From: Bacillota bacterium
Lineage (GTDB): Bacteria; Bacillota; Clostridia; Lachnospirales; Lachnospiraceae
Length of the DNA stretch: 18,668 nucleotides
Direction of reading: 5' to 3'
NCBI GenBank assembly: GCA_023411225.1
Contig: JAEYPA010000114.1
Location: forward strand, 1 to 18,668
The translations under genes were made by a program, and so were the position numbers. The stretch's first letter is position 1; every line of letters begins with the position of its first letter. Positions 1 to 8,127 of this stretch are shown in pieces. A model generated the notes under the pieces. That model made no database searches. It saw only the letters and a program-made list of their open reading frames with translations, and had not been told where the DNA came from.

Positions 1-97
1 CAATCATTCTATTAACAGCATTATTCCCTGCGCCGCCAACTCCGACAACAAGTATTTTTGCAGATGAATCCGATTCATTATTTCTAATCTCCAGCAA
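1..97 (-). CDS. ftsZ: FtsZ, cell division GTPase (N-terminal fragment)
   Basis: These are the first 32 codons of FtsZ, the tubulin-like GTPase that forms the division ring; the rest lies beyond the left edge. The translation reads LLEIRNNESDSSAKI followed by LVVGVGGAGNNAVNRM, which is the first nucleotide-binding strand and GGAGNN loop of FtsZ. The start is read as TTG at 97 because AGGAGG at 105-110 lies 7 bases upstream; a CTG directly follows and is less likely. It follows ftsQ/divIB with a 236-base gap that holds a sigma-A-like promoter. No ftsA lies between them. The identity is secure from the motif and the gene order; only the exact start is open. Confidence 0.93.
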   Translation of the reverse strand, partial: MLEIRNNESDSSAKILVVGVGGAGNNAVNRMI

Positions 98-231
98 GGT
101 ACTTCCTCCTTCTCATTCAATTCCCTAATATCCCATTCCCCAAAATTTATGTTACTAACACTTAAACTCGTTCTAGGATAAAAAACACAAGATATATGAT
201 TTTTTTTATCAACTATACCTTATATATACAT

Positions 232-260
232 ATAATATAGTTTTTCAAGCAAATAATCAA
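232..260 (-). promoter_or_regulatory. sigma-A-type promoter for ftsZ
   Basis: On the minus strand TTGATT (255-260) is separated by exactly 17 bases from TATTAT (232-237). This would start transcription near 225 and give an AT-rich leader of about 130 bases before the ftsZ start at 97. No intrinsic terminator is visible after ftsQ, so ftsZ can also receive readthrough. Predicted by eye; no transcript data. Confidence 0.6.
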
Positions 261-333
261 CCCCTTCTTAAAGAATTTTTAGATAATTAAAAGAGTTTCT
301 TAAAATGACCATATTTTCTCATAATTTGTATGT

Positions 334-1077
334 TTACTTCGTCTTTTTAAAGGTAATATTATTCTGGCCTGAAGTATATTCTGACAAATTAAGCTCTCCT
401 TTTAAATCCGCGACTTTCGGTAAAATGCCAGTAAGTTCTGCTATGGGTTCGTCATAGGATGTCCTATTACCCAGTAAAATTTTTATATCTTTTGTATATA
501 GAGTCACATTCTGATTAAAATCAAAACTGACTTTATCTATCGTTAATTTATAGCGAGAAAGCAGCTGTGATATATTCATTATTTTAGAAAATATACTACT
601 GTCCTCAACACCTAAAGGTTCATGTAGGTTCATCCGTTTAAAATTAATACCTGTAAATAAAGGTACATTATCTATTGTCTTTTCACTAATTTCCAATACT
701 TGCCCATCTTTATCAAAGTAAATATACTCATTCATATAGTTCACAGAGCCTATTATTTTTTTGTAGTAGACTTCTAGTTTTAAAGTACTGCTATCCACGT
801 ATATCGTGTCAATTTTTTGTACAAACGGAATCTCTATTTTATCTCCAAACCGAAGTTTTAGATATAAGAAAAGTGTATTGTTATCCCAAAAACTAGTTTT
901 TACATAGCTTTTAAGCTCTTCTTTGGTATAGTACTCGCTTTCAATGACTTCTATGTTCCGAAGCCGAAATTTCAGAAAGAAGATAGTCGCAAAAATGCTC
1001 AATATGCCAATTATAATCAGGAATTTCTTCACAGGAGATGTCTTTTTGCGGAATCTCATTTGTATTCTGTCGCCCAT
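334..1077 (-). CDS. ftsQ: Cell division protein FtsQ/DivIB
   Basis: A bitopic membrane protein of 247 residues with the FtsQ/DivIB layout: a short basic cytoplasmic N-terminus (RFRKK), one transmembrane helix at about residues 18-36, then a POTRA-like segment beginning LRNIEVIES with the usual pattern of new beta strands, and an extracytoplasmic FtsQ domain. In the family it joins FtsL and FtsB/DivIC to link the Z ring to septal wall synthesis. ATG at 1077 has AGGAGG at 1082-1087 with a rather short 4-base spacing; Met7 is a less likely start. It stands 45 bases after murA and before ftsZ, a typical Gram-positive position. Sequence conservation in this family is low, so the call leans on layout and context. 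Confidence 0.85.
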   Translation of the reverse strand: MGDRIQMRFRKKTSPVKKFLIIIGILSIFATIFFLKFRLRNIEVIESEYYTKEELKSYVKTSFWDNNTLFLYLKLRFGDKIEIPFVQKIDTIYVDSSTLKLEVYYKKIIGSVNYMNEYIYFDKDGQVLEISEKTIDNVPLFTGINFKRMNLHEPLGVEDSSIFSKIMNISQLLSRYKLTIDKVSFDFNQNVTLYTKDIKILLGNRTSYDEPIAELTGILPKVADLKGELNLSEYTSGQNNITFKKTK

Positions 1078-1122
1078 GTTCCCTCCTAATTTCTGCTATT
1101 TGCTAAATTCTATATCATACAT

Positions 1123-2400
1123 TTAGAAAGTAGTTAACAAGGCTTCCTCGCTAACCTTTCCAATGTCAGCTCCCAACTTCTTCAAATCGCTACAGATATT
1201 CTCATATCCACGCTCTATATATTCAACGCCTCGTATCAGGCTGACTCCATTTGCCATTAGGGCTGCAATTACTAATCCGGCTCCTCCGCGTAGGTCATAC
1301 GCTCTAAGCTCACTTCCATATAGAGAATCTACTCCACATATTATTGCTGCTTTGTCATAAATTCTAATGTCAGCACCCATTTTAATCAACTCATTAACCG
1401 TACGATATCTAGATTCAAAGATATTTTCAATAATCACGCTGTTTCCTGTCGCTACAGATAACACAGAAAGCATCTGTGATTGCATATCAGTAGGAAATCC
1501 AGGGTACGGCATCGTTTCTATCACCGGTACTGCTTTCGGTCTCTCAAAGGAACATATGTTGATGTAGTCCTTTCCTATTCCGATACGACAACCTATCTTA
1601 CGCAGGGCATAAACTACAGCAAGATTATCATAAGCACAGGAGCCTTTCAGCGTAACGTCTCCACCGGTCCCGGCTACAGCTGCCATATAGGTTGCCATTA
1701 CAATCCGATCTGGCACAAGAGAGTATTCTACATCTCTTAGTTCTTTAGCACCTTCTATCTTTAGAGTACCAGTTCCTACTCCGGTTATTGTCACTCCCAT
1801 TTTCATGAGAAAATGACATAACTCTGTAATCTCCGGCTCTATGGCCGCGTTTTCGATTATCGTAATTCCGCTAGCTAAAGCAGCGGTAAGGAGCACATTT
1901 TCTGTGGCACCTACACTGGTTTTTTCAAATTTGATGTGAGCACCCTTTATCTCTGCCGTGCTGCAAAAGATAAATTCTTCATTTTGGATAATATCCACAT
2001 TCATTTTGCGAATTGCATTTATATGCAGATCAATTGGCCTTGCACCGATAGCACAACCACCTGGATAGGATATGGTAACAGAATGATTCCTACCCAGCAA
2101 AGCTCCCAGTAAAATAATAGACGATCTCATAGATCCGACGTATTTTTTATCTACCACATTATAATTAATCTCACTTGCATTAATTACCAGGTTCTCCTGT
2201 TCCCAGGTGATAATACATCCTATACTTTCCATTAATTTAATCATGGAAGTAACATCTGTTATTTTGGGACAATGCTTTATCTTTGTTATGCCCTTATGCA
2301 GGATTGATGCTGCCAGAATAGGTAAGACGGCATTTTTTGAGCCTTGTATCTCTAGCTCACCAAAGAGATGCCTCCCACCAACAACCTGAATAAAAGCCAC
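1123..2400 (-). CDS. murA: UDP-N-acetylglucosamine 1-carboxyvinyltransferase MurA
   Basis: This is the first committed enzyme of peptidoglycan precursor synthesis: it transfers enolpyruvate from PEP to UDP-GlcNAc in the cytoplasm. The N-terminus has the family signature GSKNAVLPILAAS, and the active-site loop reads YPGGCAIGARPIDLH, keeping the catalytic cysteine (Cys116 in this numbering) that fosfomycin attacks. Length is 425 residues, normal for MurA. A longer frame from GTG at 2409 is possible, but that GTG sits inside the ribosome binding site GAGGTG, which is spaced 6 bases from GTG 2400, so 2400 is chosen. Its own promoter lies upstream. Low-GC Gram-positives often carry two MurA paralogues; whether a second exists cannot be seen here. 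Confidence 0.95.
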   Translation of the reverse strand: MAFIQVVGGRHLFGELEIQGSKNAVLPILAASILHKGITKIKHCPKITDVTSMIKLMESIGCIITWEQENLVINASEINYNVVDKKYVGSMRSSIILLGALLGRNHSVTISYPGGCAIGARPIDLHINAIRKMNVDIIQNEEFIFCSTAEIKGAHIKFEKTSVGATENVLLTAALASGITIIENAAIEPEITELCHFLMKMGVTITGVGTGTLKIEGAKELRDVEYSLVPDRIVMATYMAAVAGTGGDVTLKGSCAYDNLAVVYALRKIGCRIGIGKDYINICSFERPKAVPVIETMPYPGFPTDMQSQMLSVLSVATGNSVIIENIFESRYRTVNELIKMGADIRIYDKAAIICGVDSLYGSELRAYDLRGGAGLVIAALMANGVSLIRGVEYIERGYENICSDLKKLGADIGKVSEEALLTTF

Positions 2401-2435
2401 TTGGCACACCTCTGATATCGATAAAAATATAGTAT

Positions 2436-2464
2436 ATTATATGTCATGTGCTAATATGTGTGAA
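2436..2464 (-). promoter_or_regulatory. sigma-A-type promoter for murA-ftsQ
   Basis: On the minus strand TTCACA (2459-2464) and a perfect TATAAT (2436-2441) are 17 bases apart in the 73-base gap between ftsW and murA. Transcription would begin near 2429, about 29 bases before the murA start. It would let murA and ftsQ be made independently of the upstream dcw genes. Confidence 0.6.
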
Positions 2465-2473
2465 TTTGGCCTA

Positions 2474-3622
2474 TTACTGCCGTTCGTATTTAATCTGATT
2501 GGATACGCTAAGGGCAATTCCCATCTCAGCTAAAAGAATTGCTACTGATGTACCACCATAGCTAATAAATGGTAATGGTATACCTGTAGACGGAATACTA
2601 TTGGTTACTACTGCAATATTAATAATAACTTGAATCGCAATGTGTGCCATAACACCCACGCATATCAGTCCACCAAATAAATCCGGTGAGCTGATTGCTA
2701 TAATAAATAATCTCCATATGATTAATATAAAGACTACAATTACCATGACTGCACCAAATAGTCCAAGCTCTTCACATATGATAGAAAAAATCATATCATT
2801 GTGGGACTCTGGAATAAAACCTAGCTTTTGCATGCTTTTGCCTAAGCCAACACCAAAAAGACCTCCTGATGCAATCGCATACAAGCCTTGCAAAATCTGA
2901 TACCCCTTCTCCTCTGTTTCCACATTAAGCCAAACACGAAAACGTTGTGCACGAAAGGAAACCATGCTGATAAATGCCGCTATTCCAGCCGCTCCTATAC
3001 AGGCAACTACTGCATAATAAACTTTCTTACGACTGGCCACAAAGCAAACTGCAACTAATATTCCAGTTACAACAATTGCTGTACTAAGATTTTCGATTAC
3101 AATAAATCCAATTAATGGTGACAGTAGAATCGTTACCCGTAAAAAGCCTGAGAATTTGCTTAGCCTTTTCGGTGATAGCTGCACCACATAAGCTACATAC
3201 AGTATTGCAGCAACCTTCGATAACTCAGAAGGCTGAAAGGAACCGATTACTGGAAGGTAAATCCATCTTTTTGCACCATTAATTTCCTTACCTACAAACA
3301 AAACAATTATCTGCAAAAAGATACAAAATATATAAAGCAGAGTAACCGGTTTAAATCGAATGACAGGAAGTGGCTTTAATAATCTGTGATAATCTACGTT
3401 TGATAAGAAAATCATAGCCACAATCCCTAACGCCACCGAAAAAGCCTGTTTCCTCAAAAAATACGTAGGATCATTGAAATGAATCTCCGCATTATAAGAA
3501 CTGGTGCTATAAATCATAATTAATCCAAAACCCACAATAAACAAAGTCAAAAATAATAAGCTGTAATCGTAGTAGCTATGAAATTTATTCTTTTTGCCCT
3601 TTTCTCTTTCATTTCTTGTCAT
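2474..3622 (-). CDS. ftsW: SEDS-family peptidoglycan glycosyltransferase FtsW/SpoVE
   Basis: A polytopic membrane protein of 382 residues with about ten hydrophobic segments, typical of the SEDS (RodA/FtsW/SpoVE) lipid II polymerases. Recognisable parts are the N-terminal GFGLIMIYSTSS segment, FQPSELSKVA in the middle and the C-terminal signature STGIPLPFISYGGTS. These enzymes act with a cognate class B PBP; two such PBPs are encoded upstream in the same cluster. FtsW and SpoVE cannot be told apart from sequence alone, and this single gene may serve septation, the spore cortex, or both. ATG at 3622 has a GGAG ribosome binding site about 8 bases upstream. In many clusters murG follows this gene; here murA does. 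Confidence 0.9.
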   Translation of the reverse strand: MTRNEREKGKKNKFHSYYDYSLLFLTLFIVGFGLIMIYSTSSYNAEIHFNDPTYFLRKQAFSVALGIVAMIFLSNVDYHRLLKPLPVIRFKPVTLLYIFCIFLQIIVLFVGKEINGAKRWIYLPVIGSFQPSELSKVAAILYVAYVVQLSPKRLSKFSGFLRVTILLSPLIGFIVIENLSTAIVVTGILVAVCFVASRKKVYYAVVACIGAAGIAAFISMVSFRAQRFRVWLNVETEEKGYQILQGLYAIASGGLFGVGLGKSMQKLGFIPESHNDMIFSIICEELGLFGAVMVIVVFILIIWRLFIIAISSPDLFGGLICVGVMAHIAIQVIINIAVVTNSIPSTGIPLPFISYGGTSVAILLAEMGIALSVSNQIKYERQ

Positions 3623-3688
3623 TGTTCCACTCCCAGCTTATTGTTTCTATGCATTTTCACTCAAAAGTGTTTGTACGCTATACATCCA

Positions 3689-5053
3689 TTAATATTCAGG
3701 AAGTTCACGTACCATTACCTTAAACATATCACCACGCTGCTCATAGTTTTTAAACATTCCCCAGCTTGCACATGCAGGGGACAATAGCACGCTTTCTCCT
3801 GGCTCAGCGAGGCGATAGCAGGTATCTACTGCTTCTTTTAATGAATCTACCATAATGATATCAGTAAAACCATTTTTCCTTGCTGCCTCAGCAATCTTAT
3901 CCCTAGTCTGCCCAAGCAAAACAAGGTGTTTCACCTTGCCATCAAAAGCCTGAATCCACTCATCGTATTCAGAGTCCTTATCATAGCCTCCTCCAATGAG
4001 ACAAGTCTTTCCAGTCATGGCCTTTATCCCCTTTATGGCAGCATCCGGATTGGTCCCTTTAGAGTCATTGTAATATTTAACACCTTTTACTTCCTTAACA
4101 AACTCTATTCTATGCTCTACAGCGTGAAACTCTGTGATTGCTTTATGAATACAGTCAAATGGAACCTTCATGGCTATAGCCATAGCAATCGCAGCCATTA
4201 CATTTTCGTAGTTATGGACACCCAAAAGAAGGAGCTCCTTAACGTCACAAACCTTAGTGGCGCTATCTCCATCTGCCCAGTAAATCGCCTCATCTTTAAG
4301 ATACATTCCTGCTTTTAACTCTCTTCTACTACTAAAATATATAACCTTACAGGAAAGTTTATCCCCAAAGGAACGTAATACCTCATCCTCATAGTTAAGG
4401 ACACAGGTATCCTCACTTGTCTGGTTCTTAGTTATATTGCATTTGGCAGCAATATAATTCTCCATGGTGTGATGTCTATTTAAATGATCCGGTGTGATAT
4501 TTAAAATAGCGCTGACAGCTGGATGGAACTTAGACACAGTTTCAAGTTGGAAACTACTGAGTTCTGCTACAGTTACGCTATTCTTGTTATTCTCTGTAAC
4601 CATACTGGTATAGGGAAGCCCAATGTTACCTACCACTTGAACAGACTCAAAATAGGTCTTCATTATCGCTCCTGTTAAGGCTGTTGTAGTAGTTTTTCCA
4701 TTAGTTCCTGTAATCCCCACTATCCTTCCAAGTTCAAATGCGTAAGCTAACTCAATTTCCCCGAGAATAGGTATCCCACGTGACCTCATATATTCCACAA
4801 ATGGGAGATCAGTTGGAACTCCAGGACTTAATACTGCATAATCATATTGGTTCAGTTGTTCCTCAGGTAGTTCACCAATGACTATTTCCACCTGATATTC
4901 TGCAGGAATCTGCTTTCTTATGTCGTCTTGATTTAATTTTGTATTGCCATCTATTAAAGTAACATTTCCATTGTTCTGGCAAATGAGACTTGTAGCTGAT
5001 ACACCACTTATACCGGTTCCCACAACAAGAACCTTTTTATTTTTCAGTTCCAT
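3689..5053 (-). CDS. murD: UDP-N-acetylmuramoyl-L-alanine--D-glutamate ligase MurD
   Basis: A cytoplasmic ATP-dependent ligase that adds D-glutamate to UDP-MurNAc-L-Ala. It shows a dinucleotide-fold N-terminus (VLVVGTGISG), the Mur ligase ATP loop GITGTNGKTTTTA at residues 113-125, the central ILNITPDHLNRH motif and the C-terminal YYNDSKGTNPDA motif. Length is 454 residues, usual for MurD. The open frame reaches a TTG at 5065, but that codon precedes the ribosome binding site GGGAGG, which serves ATG 5053 with a short 4-base spacing, so 5053 is chosen. It sits 42 bases after mraY and 66 before ftsW, the canonical order. Confidence 0.96.
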   Translation of the reverse strand: MELKNKKVLVVGTGISGVSATSLICQNNGNVTLIDGNTKLNQDDIRKQIPAEYQVEIVIGELPEEQLNQYDYAVLSPGVPTDLPFVEYMRSRGIPILGEIELAYAFELGRIVGITGTNGKTTTTALTGAIMKTYFESVQVVGNIGLPYTSMVTENNKNSVTVAELSSFQLETVSKFHPAVSAILNITPDHLNRHHTMENYIAAKCNITKNQTSEDTCVLNYEDEVLRSFGDKLSCKVIYFSSRRELKAGMYLKDEAIYWADGDSATKVCDVKELLLLGVHNYENVMAAIAMAIAMKVPFDCIHKAITEFHAVEHRIEFVKEVKGVKYYNDSKGTNPDAAIKGIKAMTGKTCLIGGGYDKDSEYDEWIQAFDGKVKHLVLLGQTRDKIAEAARKNGFTDIIMVDSLKEAVDTCYRLAEPGESVLLSPACASWGMFKNYEQRGDMFKVMVRELPEY

Positions 5054-5095
5054 ATGTCCTCCCAAGAACGTAAATTCTATGCTTATTATTTTCTC

Positions 5096-6055
5096 TTATC
5101 TCTGTAATGCCATAAATCCAACCAGACACATCAATGTGGTCACGATACAAAATACTGCCACCACACGGGTTTCAGACCATCCACACAATTCAAAATGATG
5201 ATGAATCGGTGCCATCTTAAACAAGCGTTTTCCTCCAGTTAATTTAAAATAACCTACTTGTAGCATTACGCTGATTACCTCAATCAAATAGACAATTCCC
5301 ACAATTGCAATGAAAATAGGGATACGAAGCACAAATGCTGTAGATGCCACAAATCCCCCCAAAGCCAGAGAACCCGTATCTCCCATAAATACCTTAGCCG
5401 GATAGACATTATACACCAAAAATCCCAACAGACTACCCGCTACAGCACAGGTAATAGGAGAAATCCCTGCATGTGCTGACACCGCAATCATAGTGAAAAA
5501 TGTGGCTACTAAAATTGTAACACCAGAAGCCAGACCATCTAATCCATCTGTAAAATTAACACCGTTAACAGTTCCTAACATTACTAAAAACACAAAAGGA
5601 ACATAGAGATAGGTAATGTCTAATACCTTGTTGCTAAAAGGAATTACTAGACCAGTGCCCACAGAAGAAAAGTTCTGTATATAGTAAACAAATACACCGG
5701 TCACTATTAACTGTCCTAAAAGCTTCTGCCATGCTCTAAGTCCCAGATTACGTTTCATAACGACCTTGATATAGTCATCTAGAAATCCAATCAGACCAAA
5801 GCCAATGGTAGTAAACAAAATAGGGATAATATTAGGATAATCCTGTACAAAGAACAGCGAGGTAATGACAACACTAATCAGTATAATAAGTCCTCCCATA
5901 GTAGGAGTTCCTGACTTCTTTTGGTGACTTTCAGGTCCTTCTTCACGAATGTATTGCCCAAATTTAAGTCTTCTCAAAAAGGGAATAAAGATTGGGCAGA
6001 GGCAAACGCAGATAGCGAATGCAATAATTACAGGAATGGCAATCTCAAAGCTCAC
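5096..6055 (-). CDS. mraY: Phospho-N-acetylmuramoyl-pentapeptide transferase MraY
   Basis: An integral membrane enzyme that transfers phospho-MurNAc-pentapeptide onto undecaprenyl phosphate, forming lipid I. Family motifs are clear: GTPTMGG near the N-terminus, FLDDYIK, NFTDGLDGLASG, MGDTGSLALGG and the histidine-rich APIHHHFELCGW near the C-terminus, set among about ten membrane segments. Length is 319 residues, as expected. The start is GTG at 6055 with GAGGTG 5 bases upstream; an overlapping ATG one base out of frame is followed at once by a stop and cannot be used. murE and murF, which precede mraY in many clusters, are absent here. Confidence 0.97.
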   Translation of the reverse strand: MSFEIAIPVIIAFAICVCLCPIFIPFLRRLKFGQYIREEGPESHQKKSGTPTMGGLIILISVVITSLFFVQDYPNIIPILFTTIGFGLIGFLDDYIKVVMKRNLGLRAWQKLLGQLIVTGVFVYYIQNFSSVGTGLVIPFSNKVLDITYLYVPFVFLVMLGTVNGVNFTDGLDGLASGVTILVATFFTMIAVSAHAGISPITCAVAGSLLGFLVYNVYPAKVFMGDTGSLALGGFVASTAFVLRIPIFIAIVGIVYLIEVISVMLQVGYFKLTGGKRLFKMAPIHHHFELCGWSETRVVAVFCIVTTLMCLVGFMALQR

Positions 6056-6111
6056 ATCTTCACCTCATAAATCCATTTTGATTCTTGAATAATCAATCAT
6101 TTTATTATAGA

Positions 6112-8052
6112 CTATTCCAAATACAGAATCAAGTCGCTATTTTTATCCACAACCTCGCCACTAAGCGGAAATTGTTCTGTTACCACATTCCCTTCTGTAG
6201 AATAGTAGATTGATTCTATTCCCAATGCCTTCGCCAACTTTTTGACTTCTTCTACGGTCAACCCAACAAAGTTAGGGATTGTTATACTCTTAATATCCTG
6301 TTGTTTTACTTCTTCCTCAGTGTATTTAGGTTCAATTCCCAAATAAGGAAGTATATTATCAAATAATTCTCCAATAACGGGAGCAGCAATTGTTCCACCA
6401 TAATAGATGCCTTGAGGCTCATCAATCAGAACGATAGCCAATACTTTAGGATTCTCAGCCGGTGCAAAACCAATGAAACTAGAGATATATTTTGCATTAC
6501 CACGAGGCAGTTTCTCTGAGGTAGCAGTCTTTCCACCAATACGAAATCCAGGCAGATACGCCCTTTTACCTGTTCCACTAGAGACAACCTGTTCCAAAAG
6601 ACTCTTCATCGTTTCTGAGGTCTCCTTTGAAACGGCATTTTCCTTTTTCTTATAGGATAGTTCTTCGAAAACATCTCCATCCTTAGTTGTGACCGCAACG
6701 CCAAAATGTGGAGTTACCATAGTTCCTCCATTTACTACTGCGCTAACAGAAGCACAAAGCTGCAAAGGTGTTATCTGAAAGCCCTGGCCAAAAGACATGG
6801 TGGCCAATTCTACTGGTTTTACATTCTCAATCTTATGCATAATGGAGCTGGCCTCACCAGGAAGATCCACTCCTGTCTTCTCAAATAGGCCAAGCCTAGT
6901 GAAATACTTATACATATTCTTGATTCCAAGTCGTTCCCCCAGTGTCATAAATACCGGGTTACAGGAGTTCTTGATTCCTTCCACAAAAGTCTGGGAACCA
7001 TGTCCCCCTACCTTGTGACATCTTATAGTACGATCCTCCACTTTCTTATAGCCTGGGCAATAAAATTTATCTGATAGCTTTACCACACCCTCTTCTAAAG
7101 CTGCTGTAGCAGTCACTATCTTAAAGGCACTACCAGGTTCATAAGTATCACTGATACAACCGTTTCGCCACATCTCATTTAAAAGAGTGGTCTTTTGCTT
7201 TTCAGAAAGACTTTCAATATTTTCCACATTATAATTTAAGGTATAAGGATCATTTAAATCAAATTCCGGATAATTCACCATGGCCATTAATTCGCCATTA
7301 CTAGGGTTCATAACAATAATCTTTACATTTTTTGCGCTCTTGGCTTCACACACTTTTTTAGCAAGCTGCTCAGCATATGTCTGGACATTCACATCCAGGC
7401 TCAAATGAACATCTTTCCCTGCAACAGGTTCCTGTCTGTCTTCTGCAGCGTTTTCAATCTCTACGCCTTTTGCGGTTGTTAAGGTCAAGATTTTCCCATC
7501 CGTACCTTGTAAATAGGAGTTATATTTTACCTCAAGCCCTATAATTCCCTGGTTGTCACTGCCTGTAAAACCAAGCACTTTAGAGGCAAGAGAACCCATC
7601 GGATAATATCTTTTGTAGTCTTCATCTACCATAACGCCATCTAAATCATACTCACGAATTTTATCAGCAATGTCTTTGCTTACATTGGATTTAATTCGCT
7701 CAATGCTACTAACCTTCTCCACCCTTTTCTTAACCTTTTCCTCAGTCAATCCTAATTCCCTACTCAAAACATCAATCACCTTTTGAGGATCCGTAATCTG
7801 ACTATGTATGACAGAAATCGTGCAAACTGGCTTGTTACTTGCAAGAATAACACCATTGGCATCATAAATGACACCACGCTCCGCTTTGATGGGACGCTCT
7901 CTCTCATGAAGTTCCTGAGCCTTTGCCCCATAATACTCTGATTTTGCTATCATCAAATAGGCTAGTCTTGAAAAAAGACCTATAATTGCTACTATTATAA
8001 CTATCATGATAAATAATGTACCACGACGATTATATGTACGGTATTGGTCCAT
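6112..8052 (-). CDS. spoVD: SpoVD-like class B penicillin-binding protein with PASTA domain
   Basis: A membrane-anchored transpeptidase of 646 residues: one N-terminal transmembrane helix (about 13-35), a dimerisation domain with ERGVIYDANG, a transpeptidase domain, and one C-terminal PASTA domain (about 590-646, IPNFVGLTVEEVKKLAKAL). Active-site motifs are SAFK (Ser308, Lys311) and SCN (363-365). The third motif, normally KTG, reads KTA (508-510) in GGKTATSEK. In Bacillus a single C-terminal PASTA domain marks SpoVD, the spore cortex PBP, whereas PbpB carries two. It lies 75 bases after a PASTA-less class B PBP, so the two probably divide the work between sporulation and division; that split is inference. 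A hairpin covers its ribosome binding site. Confidence 0.85.
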   Translation of the reverse strand: MDQYRTYNRRGTLFIMIVIIVAIIGLFSRLAYLMIAKSEYYGAKAQELHERERPIKAERGVIYDANGVILASNKPVCTISVIHSQITDPQKVIDVLSRELGLTEEKVKKRVEKVSSIERIKSNVSKDIADKIREYDLDGVMVDEDYKRYYPMGSLASKVLGFTGSDNQGIIGLEVKYNSYLQGTDGKILTLTTAKGVEIENAAEDRQEPVAGKDVHLSLDVNVQTYAEQLAKKVCEAKSAKNVKIIVMNPSNGELMAMVNYPEFDLNDPYTLNYNVENIESLSEKQKTTLLNEMWRNGCISDTYEPGSAFKIVTATAALEEGVVKLSDKFYCPGYKKVEDRTIRCHKVGGHGSQTFVEGIKNSCNPVFMTLGERLGIKNMYKYFTRLGLFEKTGVDLPGEASSIMHKIENVKPVELATMSFGQGFQITPLQLCASVSAVVNGGTMVTPHFGVAVTTKDGDVFEELSYKKKENAVSKETSETMKSLLEQVVSSGTGKRAYLPGFRIGGKTATSEKLPRGNAKYISSFIGFAPAENPKVLAIVLIDEPQGIYYGGTIAAPVIGELFDNILPYLGIEPKYTEEEVKQQDIKSITIPNFVGLTVEEVKKLAKALGIESIYYSTEGNVVTEQFPLSGEVVDKNSDLILYLE

Positions 8053-8059
8053 CTACATC

Positions 8060-8107
8060 ATCCTTATTCCTTCACTTCTTTTATTTTATTACAAAAGGAA
8101 TAAGGAT
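8060..8107 (-). promoter_or_regulatory. Hairpin overlapping the ribosome binding site of the SpoVD-like gene
   Basis: A perfect 13-bp inverted repeat (8060-8072 with 8095-8107; minus-strand arms ATCCTTATTCCTT and AAGGAATAAGGAT) encloses a 22-base loop. It lies between the two PBP genes. The downstream arm contains the purine-rich AAGGAT ribosome binding site, which ends 7 bases before the ATG at 8052. No T-run follows on the minus strand, so it is not a classic terminator. Folding in the mRNA would hide the site and reduce translation. A role in processing or stability is the other option. Confidence 0.55.
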
Positions 8108-8127
8108 ATGGGTAGATTTTAATATTT

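Noticed and set aside
2401..2409. murA start at GTG 2409
   Set aside because: That GTG is part of the GAGGTG ribosome binding site used by GTG 2400, and the extra residues do not fit the family start.
3926..4318. Plus-strand open frame of 130 codons inside murD
   Set aside because: It lies wholly opposite well-conserved MurD coding sequence, shows no recognisable domain, and is best explained as a shadow frame. The same holds for all other plus-strand frames.
8060..8107. Hairpin between the two PBPs as an intrinsic terminator
   Set aside because: No T-run follows the stem on the minus strand, and the stem overlaps the next gene's ribosome binding site instead.
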